A stretch of 64,000 bases of DNA from Gaetbulibacter sp. 4G1 (GTDB taxonomy: Bacteria; Bacteroidota; Bacteroidia; Flavobacteriales; Flavobacteriaceae), in the NCBI RefSeq assembly GCF_002741945.1, contig NZ_MDVN01000024.1:372001-436000 (forward strand), in the 5' to 3' direction. Positions 1-7,352 of the stretch are shown here, in pieces; position 1 is the first letter of the stretch; each line of letters begins with the position of its first letter. A model generated the notes under the pieces. That model was not told where the DNA came from. It was given only the letters and a program-made list of their open reading frames with translations, and made no database searches. A program made the position numbers and the translations under genes.

Positions 1-908
1 GTTTTATCATTATCTTTTAGTTTGTCTGATTCACTTTTTATTTGAAACTTACCAAATTCATAATATCTTAAAGGCACAAAAGAAATATCTCCAGCCCTGT
101 ACAATGTTCGTAACGTAATATCTTGCAAGCTATCTTTAATTATTTTACCAGCTTGTTTAGTAGACATTATAAAGAAATCTAAATCATGAGGGGCGCTAAT
201 ACTAAACGCGCCTTCTCTCTCTATGATATTGATAATGCCTTCCTTATCAGAATTGAAACCAATTTCGTGTTGATGCTCTCCAATTTTCTCTATTTCTCCT
301 CTTTTAAGGTATATAGTATTTCTACCCTTACCAACTGTAACTACTAACTCAAGCAAAGGTTCTCCTTCATTCTCATCTTCTACTACCTCAGCTAAAGCAT
401 CTGGGATAAAATTATTATATGAAATAACAATTGGTTCCCCTTTAAATGTTGTTTCCAAGATAAAGTCATTATCTTGAATAGGAGAAAATGACAGTTTCTT
501 TTTTATAGATTTTGTTGTTACACCATCAGTAATGGTTGCCGATAAAAAATTAGTATTAGAAATGATGATGTTAGATGAAGCCCCTTCCCTAATGCGCATT
601 ATCCCGCCATAAGATGTATATCGTGTTACAGCTGCTCCCAAAATGATAACGATAAATGCTACATGAAACAATAGAGTTGCCCATTTTTCTTTACGCAATA
701 ATTTATACTTAAATATATTAGCAATAAATGCGAAGGCTAAGCCTAGTAAAACAAGTTCAAACCACCAAGAATCATATATAGCGACCCAAGCAGTAGCTGT
801 ACCAAAGTCGTTTTCTATAAATGTTGCTACAGCCATTGCTATCGCAAAAATTAAGAGTAATAGTAAAGCTAAACTTGATGAGGAAAAGAATTTATATAAT
901 TTTTGCAT
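1..908 (-). CDS. Cytochrome c biogenesis protein, CcsB/ResB-type N-terminal part (cut by window edge)
   Basis: This frame opens with ATG at 908 and runs without a stop to base 1, so only about 302 residues are visible. The N-terminus has three hydrophobic segments, at roughly residues 8-28, 48-65 and 78-95, followed by a long polar region rich in beta-prone stretches, as in ResB/CcsB proteins. In Bacteroidota this protein is usually fused to a C-terminal CcsA heme-handling domain, giving about 1,050 residues; that half would lie outside the window. The role is delivery and attachment of heme to CXXCH apocytochromes on the periplasmic side. It follows nrfH-nrfA on the same strand by 87 bases, behind a hairpin, and the neighbouring genes encode at least 17 heme sites, so the context fits. 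ResB-like identity is recognised from the translated sequence; the fusion is expected, not seen. Confidence 0.8.
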   Translation of the reverse strand, partial: MQKLYKFFSSSSLALLLLLIFAIAMAVATFIENDFGTATAWVAIYDSWWFELVLLGLAFAFIANIFKYKLLRKEKWATLLFHVAFIVIILGAAVTRYTSYGGIMRIREGASSNIIISNTNFLSATITDGVTTKSIKKKLSFSPIQDNDFILETTFKGEPIVISYNNFIPDALAEVVEDENEGEPLLELVVTVGKGRNTIYLKRGEIEKIGEHQHEIGFNSDKEGIINIIEREGAFSISAPHDLDFFIMSTKQAGKIIKDSLQDITLRTLYRAGDISFVPLRYYEFGKFQIKSESDKLKDNDK

Positions 909-923
909 AAACCGATTTAAAAA

Positions 924-966
924 AAAAGATAACTCCTGTGATTTTTGTCTTCAAAAGTTATCTTTT
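924..966 (-). terminator. Hairpin with T-run after nrfA
   Basis: Arms of 11 bases (924-934 and 956-966) are exact reverse complements, with a 21-base loop. Read on the minus strand, the stem runs directly into a tract of about nine T. It lies between the nrfA stop and the cytochrome assembly gene, so it probably stops or attenuates nrfHA transcription before that gene. The long loop makes it a moderate rather than strong intrinsic terminator. Confidence 0.6.
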
Positions 967-995
967 ATAGTTCTTAAAGTAAAGATTATAAAACC

Positions 996-2492
996 TTAAT
1001 TATTCATTGATACTTTTTTTGTATTGTAACCCGCTTCTCTTTTTTTAGCAGCTTCTAACCATTGTGGTACAAGAGTTTTTTTAAATTCTTCCTTATCTTT
1101 TTTCATTTTTTCAACATCTAAACCTATATAAGCCTGTGCTTTCTCTTTAGTTGAAATATCTGGCATCTCTACTGGTTTATTATATCCTAAATCGGCTAGC
1201 AAACGTGCTAATTTTATACGACCCTCTTGAATAATTGTAAATCCACTGCCAAGTACTCTTCCAGTTTCTACAGGCGAATGGAATGAAGCTCCATGGGCTG
1301 CTGCTGCATAATCCCAACGCCATTGTGCATGACGAATATCCATTAAAATATCTTGCATTTGTTCTTCTGTAGCTCCTAAATCCCAAGCTTTCTTTGCTTC
1401 AACATGAGCCTTAACTAAAAAATCTTCAAATTTTAATCTATTCTCAGCAGCTTTTTGCTGGCGTTCATAAACATTATTTTTTAGTTTATCAGCATCTTCT
1501 CTATGACAAACTTGACATGCATTTGCGACATTATTTAAAGGAGATTGTATATGGTGATCGGTAAACTTTTGTCCTCCTTCGCTTTTATAAGGCATATGGC
1601 AATCTGCACAAGATACACCTCTATCAGCATGAACTCCTGTTAAGTATGTTTCGTAACCAGGGTGTTGTGCTTTTAGCATAGGTGCACGACTTAATTTATG
1701 AGTCCAGTCTTTGAAATTAATATCATCATAATATTTTTCCATAGCTTCTACAGACATTCCATTTTTCCATGGAAGCTTTAAATAAGGTATTCCTTCATTA
1801 CCTGGTACTTTCTTATCAAAATAGTACTCAACATGACACTGTGCACAAACTAAAGATCGCATTTCTTGATGCGTAGCTAGATTGATGTCTTTTCCCATTT
1901 CTTGAAAAGCTTCTACTAATGCAGGACGCGTAATGGTTAACTTCATCGTTTTGGAGTCATGGCAATCTGCACAACCTATAGGGTTAACTACTTCTGATCC
2001 TTTATCAGCCCATTTTCCTGAATAAAATTCTGCAATACCCTTTTCGTTCATTAAACGCGGTACATCAGGACTTTTACAAGTCCAGCATGTTGCAGGCATT
2101 GGGCCATCACCTTTTCCTTTAGGAGCTCCGGTTCGTAGCGAGTTTTGTAAATCTTCAATAGCATATTGATGTCCTCTACCTTGATTATAATCTTTAGAAA
2201 ATCCATAACCAGCCCAAAGCACTACTAAGCGTGAGTCTTCATGCAAAACATCTCGCATTGCAGAACCTCCTTGAAACGATGCAAAATCGGATTCTGAAGT
2301 TTGTAAAAATGATTGATACTCTGCAGGAAAGTTTTTTCCCCACTCAGCATTCCTTGGTTCATTTTCACTAATATTTACCTGAGGTACATATTTGTATTTG
2401 GCTTCATTTTTTCTATTAAGAATACTTGATGCCAGCAAGCCTAGTAGAAATACAACTATAGCTGTTACGATAAATAATACTTTGTTTTTCAT
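996..2492 (-). CDS. nrfA: Cytochrome c nitrite reductase, ammonia-forming, catalytic subunit NrfA
   Basis: NrfA reduces nitrite to ammonium with six electrons in the periplasm. The 498-residue protein has an N-terminal membrane/signal segment (about 4-24). The diagnostic catalytic heme site CWTCK, with lysine replacing histidine, is at residues 136-140. Four ordinary CXXCH sites follow at 174-178, 215-219, 294-298 and 325-329, giving the family's five hemes. A QHP motif near residue 275 matches the active-site histidine region. Length is normal for the family. It lies 117 bases downstream of nrfH and is probably co-transcribed with it from the promoter upstream of nrfH. The retained N-terminal hydrophobic segment may anchor it to the membrane. 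Confidence 0.97.
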   Translation of the reverse strand: MKNKVLFIVTAIVVFLLGLLASSILNRKNEAKYKYVPQVNISENEPRNAEWGKNFPAEYQSFLQTSESDFASFQGGSAMRDVLHEDSRLVVLWAGYGFSKDYNQGRGHQYAIEDLQNSLRTGAPKGKGDGPMPATCWTCKSPDVPRLMNEKGIAEFYSGKWADKGSEVVNPIGCADCHDSKTMKLTITRPALVEAFQEMGKDINLATHQEMRSLVCAQCHVEYYFDKKVPGNEGIPYLKLPWKNGMSVEAMEKYYDDINFKDWTHKLSRAPMLKAQHPGYETYLTGVHADRGVSCADCHMPYKSEGGQKFTDHHIQSPLNNVANACQVCHREDADKLKNNVYERQQKAAENRLKFEDFLVKAHVEAKKAWDLGATEEQMQDILMDIRHAQWRWDYAAAAHGASFHSPVETGRVLGSGFTIIQEGRIKLARLLADLGYNKPVEMPDISTKEKAQAYIGLDVEKMKKDKEEFKKTLVPQWLEAAKKREAGYNTKKVSMNN

Positions 2493-2609
2493 ATGCTTAA
2501 CTTTACTTTTTTATGATCTTACCTCAACTGCTATCGATGCAGGTATGTAACACCTCTTAATCATTTTTGATGTTAGTAAAATAATTTCAGTGTTTCATAA
2601 ATCAATATT

Positions 2610-3209
2610 TTACTCCGCCTCTATTTGTTTTTGCAACCATTCTGGAATTACAATTTTTTCTGTATCAGTTGGTAATGGTGCAATATTATTTCTTATTGTA
2701 GAAATACCATGAACCGTTCCATGCGGAACTTCTTGATGGCAACTCCAACACTGTCTTTCTGTTCTATTATTTGCATGGTTTTCTATCCAACCATCATACT
2801 TGGTTTGAGTAACTTGCTGTACATGACAACGGATACAATTATTTTGTACTACTTCTTGAGATTCCTCTCGCATAAACATAACTTCAGGTTCAGCTCTTAA
2901 AGTGAATACAGAAGCATGAAATAAACCGTCCTTTGCTTTAAAATAATATTTATTAAATATATTGTTGTGTGGTACATGACAATCGTTACAATTAGCCCAC
3001 TCTCTATGAGAACTGTGCATCCAACTATTATACACAGGGGTCATAACATGGCAGTTAACACAGGCTTGAGGATTATCAGACATATACGATACTAACTCAG
3101 CTTCCTTAGCCATAAAAAAACCTAATCCAGTAATTACTGCAATTAAAAAAACCGCAGTAGTTCTCCATCTTGATTTTTTGTCTGGTAATATGTTTTTTTT
3201 AAGATTCAC
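2610..3209 (-). CDS. nrfH: Cytochrome c nitrite reductase small subunit NrfH
   Basis: NrfH is the membrane-anchored quinol dehydrogenase that feeds electrons to NrfA. The 199-residue product has one N-terminal transmembrane helix (about 17-36). Four CXXCH sites follow at 50-54, 74-78, 125-129 and 154-158, as in the NapC/NrfH family. The gene directly precedes nrfA on the same strand, the usual nrfHA order. A 5' untranslated region of about 65 bases is predicted from the FNR-type promoter at 3282-3324. NrfH might also serve other periplasmic reductases, since no NapC is present nearby, but that is inference. Confidence 0.95.
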   Translation of the reverse strand: MNLKKNILPDKKSRWRTTAVFLIAVITGLGFFMAKEAELVSYMSDNPQACVNCHVMTPVYNSWMHSSHREWANCNDCHVPHNNIFNKYYFKAKDGLFHASVFTLRAEPEVMFMREESQEVVQNNCIRCHVQQVTQTKYDGWIENHANNRTERQCWSCHQEVPHGTVHGISTIRNNIAPLPTDTEKIVIPEWLQKQIEAE

Positions 3210-3281
3210 TAAAGTTATTATTACAAGTTAAGAGTAAATCATTTTTGCAAAATAGTGTATTATATTTCTTAATATTCAATA

Positions 3282-3324
3282 CAAAACTCAGTCAATTACA
3301 TTGCTTAAAATATGATTTTTATCA
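3282..3324 (-). promoter_or_regulatory. FNR/CRP-family palindrome and -7 element upstream of nrfH
   Basis: TGAT-TTTT-ATCA at 3313-3324 is an exact match to the TGAT-N4-ATCA core of FNR-type sites. Read on the minus strand, 23 bases separate it from GAGTTTTG at 3289-3282, a one-mismatch fit to the Bacteroidota -7 element TAnnTTTG. The spacing is the same as for napD and within one base of moeA. The palindrome centre falls about 42-44 bases upstream of the inferred start of transcription, the position expected for class II activation. The transcription start is inferred. Confidence 0.7.
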
Positions 3325-3406
3325 TACAATAAAAAATATTTAAAACTATAACCTATCAGAGTTTAACAAACATTACATTTATTATTAAACTACGTAAATT
3401 AATAAA

Positions 3407-4630
3407 TTAAGTTGCTTTGTTATATCGAATTTTTCCTAATTCAATACCAATGGCTGTTTTTGCTAATATTGTAAATATAAAAGCTCCCATTGCCCATATT
3501 CCAATGGTAACACCAACTTCTATTTTAGTTGGCAAATACTCAACTATTTTACCATAAGGTCCAGGTATAAATCCCGGAACTATAAGTCCGAAGCCTTTTT
3601 CAATCCAAATCGCCACAAAAAGTAAAAAGCAACAGAAATATAAAATGTTAAGATTTTCTCTTAATCTCTTAAAGGTTAAAATTACAGTAGCAACAACATT
3701 CATAGAAATAGCTGTCCATATCCAAGGTAAAAGCGCCGTTTTACCATCTAGCCCAAAGAATAAATAATAAGCGCTTTCACTATGATGCGTTGGTGCATAA
3801 AACTCCTTAAACAACTCAGAGACAAGCATAATAATGTTAATTTGAGCCGCAACAGTAACTATTAATGCTATTTTATTAATGGTTTTATCTTTAATTTTAA
3901 AATCAGTAAATGATCGAATAATTGCTAAAACTAAAATAATTAATGCAGGACCAGCTGCAAAAGCAGATGCTAAAAAGCGAGGTCCCAGTAATGCGTTATT
4001 CCAAAATGGACGAGCTTGTAAACCTTGATATAAAAATGCGGTAACTAAATGAATTGCCACTGCCCATAGCACCGATAAAATTGCTCCTGGTATATAAACT
4101 TTAGGGTTTGGCACTTTGCCTTGGTAACGTCTAAACAAAATATAAAAAGGAATGCTTATGTTTAAAAACAAGTAACCATTTAAAACAATAACATCCCAAG
4201 TTAGCATTGAATTTGGAAAATTAAATACGCCAATACCTGGTATCATATGCCAAAGTACCGATGGTCCACCCATATCTGCAACCACAAAAGCTAAGCACAT
4301 AATAAGTGCAGCCACAGCTAACCCTTCTCCAATAAGCACGGCTTGTTTAAAATCAATATCTTTAAGCACATACGTTGGCATAACCAGCATTACAGCAGCA
4401 GCTGCAACACCTACCAAAAATGTAAAATTAGAAATATACAAGCCCCAACTTACCCTATCTGTCATTCCAGTTACACTTAAACCGTGCTCTAACTGTATAG
4501 AATAACAATACATCCCAATAAGCATAATAAACGTTAAGAATCCCATCCAAATATTATATTTACGAGATCCTCGTGTAGTAGCATCTATGCTATCTATAAC
4601 TAAACTTCTAAAAACTTTTAATCGTCGCAT
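3407..4630 (-). CDS. NrfD/PsrC-type polytopic membrane subunit (quinol-interacting)
   Basis: The 407-residue product has about ten hydrophobic segments and matches the NrfD/polysulfide-reductase membrane subunit family, which exchanges electrons between the quinone pool and a partner Fe-S protein. Family-like features include the charged N-terminus, the TDRVSWGLYISNF stretch and a WDVIVLNGYLFLN stretch. It is the last gene of the nap cluster and lies 260 bases downstream of the Fe-S subunit gene. That spacer is filled by dispersed repeats. With no NapC or NapH in the window, it probably provides the quinol-oxidising membrane anchor for the NapAB system. It could also hand electrons to other periplasmic partners. 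Family assignment is firm; the partner is inferred. Confidence 0.88.
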   Translation of the reverse strand: MRRLKVFRSLVIDSIDATTRGSRKYNIWMGFLTFIMLIGMYCYSIQLEHGLSVTGMTDRVSWGLYISNFTFLVGVAAAAVMLVMPTYVLKDIDFKQAVLIGEGLAVAALIMCLAFVVADMGGPSVLWHMIPGIGVFNFPNSMLTWDVIVLNGYLFLNISIPFYILFRRYQGKVPNPKVYIPGAILSVLWAVAIHLVTAFLYQGLQARPFWNNALLGPRFLASAFAAGPALIILVLAIIRSFTDFKIKDKTINKIALIVTVAAQINIIMLVSELFKEFYAPTHHSESAYYLFFGLDGKTALLPWIWTAISMNVVATVILTFKRLRENLNILYFCCFLLFVAIWIEKGFGLIVPGFIPGPYGKIVEYLPTKIEVGVTIGIWAMGAFIFTILAKTAIGIELGKIRYNKAT

Positions 4631-4670
4631 ATACCTTTTATTATAACTCTTGGTTTTATATGTTTTTCTT

Positions 4671-4752
4671 GCGTTACCACAAGTGGTCGGGCTTTTCGTT
4701 ACAAGTCCTCACTCGTGCCTCGCTGTGGGCTTTCCTCTGCAATCCCTAACGC
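4671..4752. repeat. Dispersed intergenic repeat bounded by GCGTTA ... TAACGC
   Basis: The element starts with GCGTTAC and ends with AATCCCTAACGC, so its outer six bases are inverted repeats. Inside are GGTCGGGCTTT near the left end and a GC-richer core. The same architecture, with the right end AATCCTTAACGC, occurs at 62246-62323. It sits between the Fe-S and NrfD genes of the nap cluster. From memory, similar elements are common in flavobacterial genomes. It carries no reading frame. Confidence 0.7.
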
Positions 4753-4816
4753 AATCCTTTCTGCTATCTTATTTTTCTACCTAACACCAATCTTATCAGC
4801 TAATAGTTGTTAAATC

Positions 4817-4884
4817 GTTGATATGTTTATTCGTTTAACCGAAACCTTCCAATTATACAATTCAACAGATAAACAAATAAACAC
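4817..4884. repeat. GTTGAT + eight-base unit repeats in inverted arrangement
   Basis: The left part (4817-4838) reads GTTGAT, then ATGTTTAT, then TCGTTTAA. The right part (about 4862-4884), read on the other strand, has GTGTTTAT, TTGTTTAT and CTGTTGA. The same unit structure flanks the S23-family gene at 14759-14772 and 15154-15175 and appears inside pabB at 36960-36981. With the GCGTTA element it fills the spacer between the NrfD and Fe-S genes. Confidence 0.55.
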
Positions 4885-4890
4885 TTTCAC

Positions 4891-6012
4891 TTAATCCATA
4901 AAATACCAGAACTTAGGCTCTGTTCCTAAATCTTCCTTAAGCCTAAAAACTTTTTTATTTTCCAATACCCAGCGAATGGTACTATTAGGATCTAAAAGAT
5001 TCCCAAATATTCTGGCACCAGTTGGGCAGGCTTCAACACATGCAGGGTTTTGTCCTTTTCTAGAACGCTGTACACAAAACGTACATTTTTCCATCACACC
5101 CTTTTTACGCATTCTATTTCCTAAATAATGCTGGTTTTTATTTATTTCAGCTTCTGGCACTTCAGGTTTACTCCAGTTAAATCGCCTACCATCATATGGA
5201 CAAGCAGCCATACAATAACGGCAACCTACACACCAATCATAATCTATAACTACAAGACCATCATCTTCTCTCCATGTGGCTTGCACAGGACAAACTTCTA
5301 CACAAGGCGGGTTATCACAATGAAAACATTGCGTTCCCATATAAAAATGACCCTCTGCCGGCACTTCATGATAGTAATTATCATCAGCTTCATCAAACTT
5401 AAAACCATTTCCATCTTTCATTTCATGAATACGTATGTACTGCATTTGAGAATTTCTATCTTGATTATTCTCTTCAATACACGCATTAACACAATCCATA
5501 TATCCTTGACATTTAGAAATATTAAAAGCATAACCAAAAAGAACATCCTCCTTTGCATTTTCAGAGGTCATACTAATGTTTTTTCCAGTTCGCAATTCGT
5601 AAGATCTCATCAATCGCTCAACAGTCCCTTTTTTTTCTTTATCGGTCATCAATTTATAGTTACCCTTAAATTGCTCTTCCCAATCTATTTGTGCTTTTTC
5701 TTTACTATCATCACCAGCTACAACACTGCAAGATGTACTTACTGCTCCTGCACCAATAAGTAAGCTAGCCGTTAACTTTTTAAAAGCGCTACGTCTATCC
5801 ATTTTAATATCAAAAACTTGTTCAAAACCATCTTTTCTCACTTCATCTCCAATAGAAGCATCGACTGCTGCTTCAAAAAAAGCATCTTCGCTCATATCAT
5901 TATTATGGTCACCACAGCCTCCAGAAGTCTTTCCACATCCGCATGATTTTTTTGGCTCTTTATTTCCGTTAAAACCTAAATTTAATGAATACCATTTTTT
6001 ATTATCGCTCAT
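4891..6012 (-). CDS. Four-cluster [4Fe-4S] electron-transfer subunit with internal Tat-type signal
   Basis: The 373-residue protein carries four Cys groups typical of DmsB/PsrB/NrfC-type subunits: CQGYMDCVNAC, CFHCDNPPCVEVC, CVGCRYCMAAC and CTFCVQRSRKGQNPACVEAC. It should bind four cubane clusters and wire the NrfD-type membrane subunit to a periplasmic partner. A twin-arginine motif (RRSAFKK) followed by a hydrophobic stretch begins near residue 73, after a 70-residue N-terminal extension. Extended Tat signals of this kind are known in Bacteroidota molybdoenzyme and Fe-S proteins. The extension has an extra cysteine cluster, CGCGKTSGGC, near residues 24-33. The gene starts ten bases after the tetraheme gene, so it belongs to the nap operon. 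It is not a standard NapG. Confidence 0.88.
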   Translation of the reverse strand: MSDNKKWYSLNLGFNGNKEPKKSCGCGKTSGGCGDHNNDMSEDAFFEAAVDASIGDEVRKDGFEQVFDIKMDRRSAFKKLTASLLIGAGAVSTSCSVVAGDDSKEKAQIDWEEQFKGNYKLMTDKEKKGTVERLMRSYELRTGKNISMTSENAKEDVLFGYAFNISKCQGYMDCVNACIEENNQDRNSQMQYIRIHEMKDGNGFKFDEADDNYYHEVPAEGHFYMGTQCFHCDNPPCVEVCPVQATWREDDGLVVIDYDWCVGCRYCMAACPYDGRRFNWSKPEVPEAEINKNQHYLGNRMRKKGVMEKCTFCVQRSRKGQNPACVEACPTGARIFGNLLDPNSTIRWVLENKKVFRLKEDLGTEPKFWYFMD

Positions 6013-6022
6013 ACCTTAATTT

Positions 6023-6664
6023 TTAATGGGCTAACCCTTCATGTGATTCTTCTATCTGCTCTGTATTAAATCGTGATGGCCATCTAGTCTCAAAACTCGG
6101 ACTATGTGGATTATGACAATTAACACATGTAAATGAAGCTCTTGGTGCAACCCAACCTCCAATACGTTTTCCATGAGCACCACCTTTCCAGTCCTCAAAC
6201 TGCGAAGAATGGCACTGTGCACACAATTTATAACTCGAGTTAAAATCTACTTTAATACCAGTTAGTGTATTAAGGTTATTCATATCATTACCATTATGAC
6301 AAGTAGCGCAATTCATAGTGCTTATATCTGCATGTGCCATATTAATATCCCAATGCGCTTTTTTAATATCCTTACTTTTTAATTTATCAAGAGGCTCTGT
6401 ATGACATTCAATACAAGCATAAGATTTAATTTGTCCTTTACGCTCAGGTATTAAAAAAGTATGTTCACCTTCAGTAATCTTGATGGTTTTAATATCATTT
6501 AAAAAAGTTTCCGAAGTCATTGTTGTGTCATGATAAACTTTACTTTCTGCTTCAATTTTATCATAAAGACTGTGATATTCTCCTTCTCCGTGTTTGCAAG
6601 AAAAAAATGTAACAGTAAACAAACAAGCCAATATATATATGTCTTTTTTTCTATTCATTATCAT
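6023..6664 (-). CDS. Tetraheme cytochrome c lipoprotein of the nap cluster
   Basis: The product has 213 residues with a hydrophobic N-terminus ending in a lipobox-like FFSC at Cys23, so it is probably an exported lipoprotein. Four CXXCH sites lie at residues 84-88, 119-123, 148-152 and 180-184. The layout resembles the cytochrome c3/NapC-like multiheme class, but no transmembrane anchor like that of NapC is seen. The start overlaps the end of napB by 14 bases; a second ATG two codons later is equally possible. It most likely relays electrons between the Fe-S/NrfD module and NapB. The exact family is not recognised. Confidence 0.8.
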   Translation of the reverse strand: MIMNRKKDIYILACLFTVTFFSCKHGEGEYHSLYDKIEAESKVYHDTTMTSETFLNDIKTIKITEGEHTFLIPERKGQIKSYACIECHTEPLDKLKSKDIKKAHWDINMAHADISTMNCATCHNGNDMNNLNTLTGIKVDFNSSYKLCAQCHSSQFEDWKGGAHGKRIGGWVAPRASFTCVNCHNPHSPSFETRWPSRFNTEQIEESHEGLAH

Positions 6665-7349
6665 TACTATTAGTTCTTGTAAAAGGAGTTATTTCTGAAA
6701 CTACCCGATCTGTTGGCACATGACATTGACGACAATTAATTCGCTCTGGATGTGTAACCCTAATTTCTTTAGGCGCAGCTGGTCCAGCATGACATGACAA
6801 GCAATTCTCTCGCATTTGTATTTGGTGTGGAATCATTGGTGGTGTTCCTATCAGCGCATTATTAATACCAACTTTAGGCGCATGTACTTTTGCTAAGTTT
6901 GTAGGCTTAAAAAGTGTATTACTATTTTGAGCGACATGGCACTGCCTACAATTAATCATTTCAGGATGTGGAGTAACAGGTGCATAGGCATCAAACTGTT
7001 TTACAAAACCTCCATTTTGATGACATTGCAAACAGGTATTACCACCCAAACTTTTTTCATCTTTAATAGGGTGCGGTATACTAGGTGGGGCACCATAATA
7101 GGCTCTGTTATTATAATATGCACTTAAAGTACGTTGGTGATTCTCATCAATTGGCATATTTGCATATTCTAAAGCAAATTCTGCGCGCTCAAAAACACCA
7201 CTTTCCGATGGAATATTTGTGTGAGACTCTACATTTTCAATAGGAATATAACCTTCTTCTAAGCCAACCTGATAACTAAAATTCCAAATGGTAATAAAGG
7301 TTATGAAAAGTAATACAAAAAGTGATATGATTCCGAGTCTCTTTTTCAT
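6651..7349 (-). CDS. napB: Periplasmic nitrate reductase cytochrome subunit NapB, duplicated tetraheme form
   Basis: NapB passes electrons to NapA. The 232-residue protein has an N-terminal membrane/signal segment (about 6-24). It carries four CXXCH sites: C106-H110, C134-H138, C183-H187 and C206-H210. Ordinary NapB has two. Residues 85-139 and 167-211 repeat the same pattern: GAPPSIPHPI or GTPPMIPHQI, then a CLxCH site, then HPExINCRQCHV. This indicates internal tandem duplication of the diheme core. The gene ends three bases before the napA start in transcription order and overlaps the tetraheme gene downstream. NapB identity rests on these motifs and on adjacency to napA. Confidence 0.85.
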   Translation of the reverse strand: MKKRLGIISLFVLLFITFITIWNFSYQVGLEEGYIPIENVESHTNIPSESGVFERAEFALEYANMPIDENHQRTLSAYYNNRAYYGAPPSIPHPIKDEKSLGGNTCLQCHQNGGFVKQFDAYAPVTPHPEMINCRQCHVAQNSNTLFKPTNLAKVHAPKVGINNALIGTPPMIPHQIQMRENCLSCHAGPAAPKEIRVTHPERINCRQCHVPTDRVVSEITPFTRTNSNDNE

Positions 7350-7352
7350 GTC

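Noticed and set aside
5128-5763. 211-codon plus-strand frame opposite the Fe-S subunit gene
   Set aside because: It is the antisense shadow of a gene with clear cysteine motifs and its product is a low-complexity isoleucine/threonine-rich sequence.
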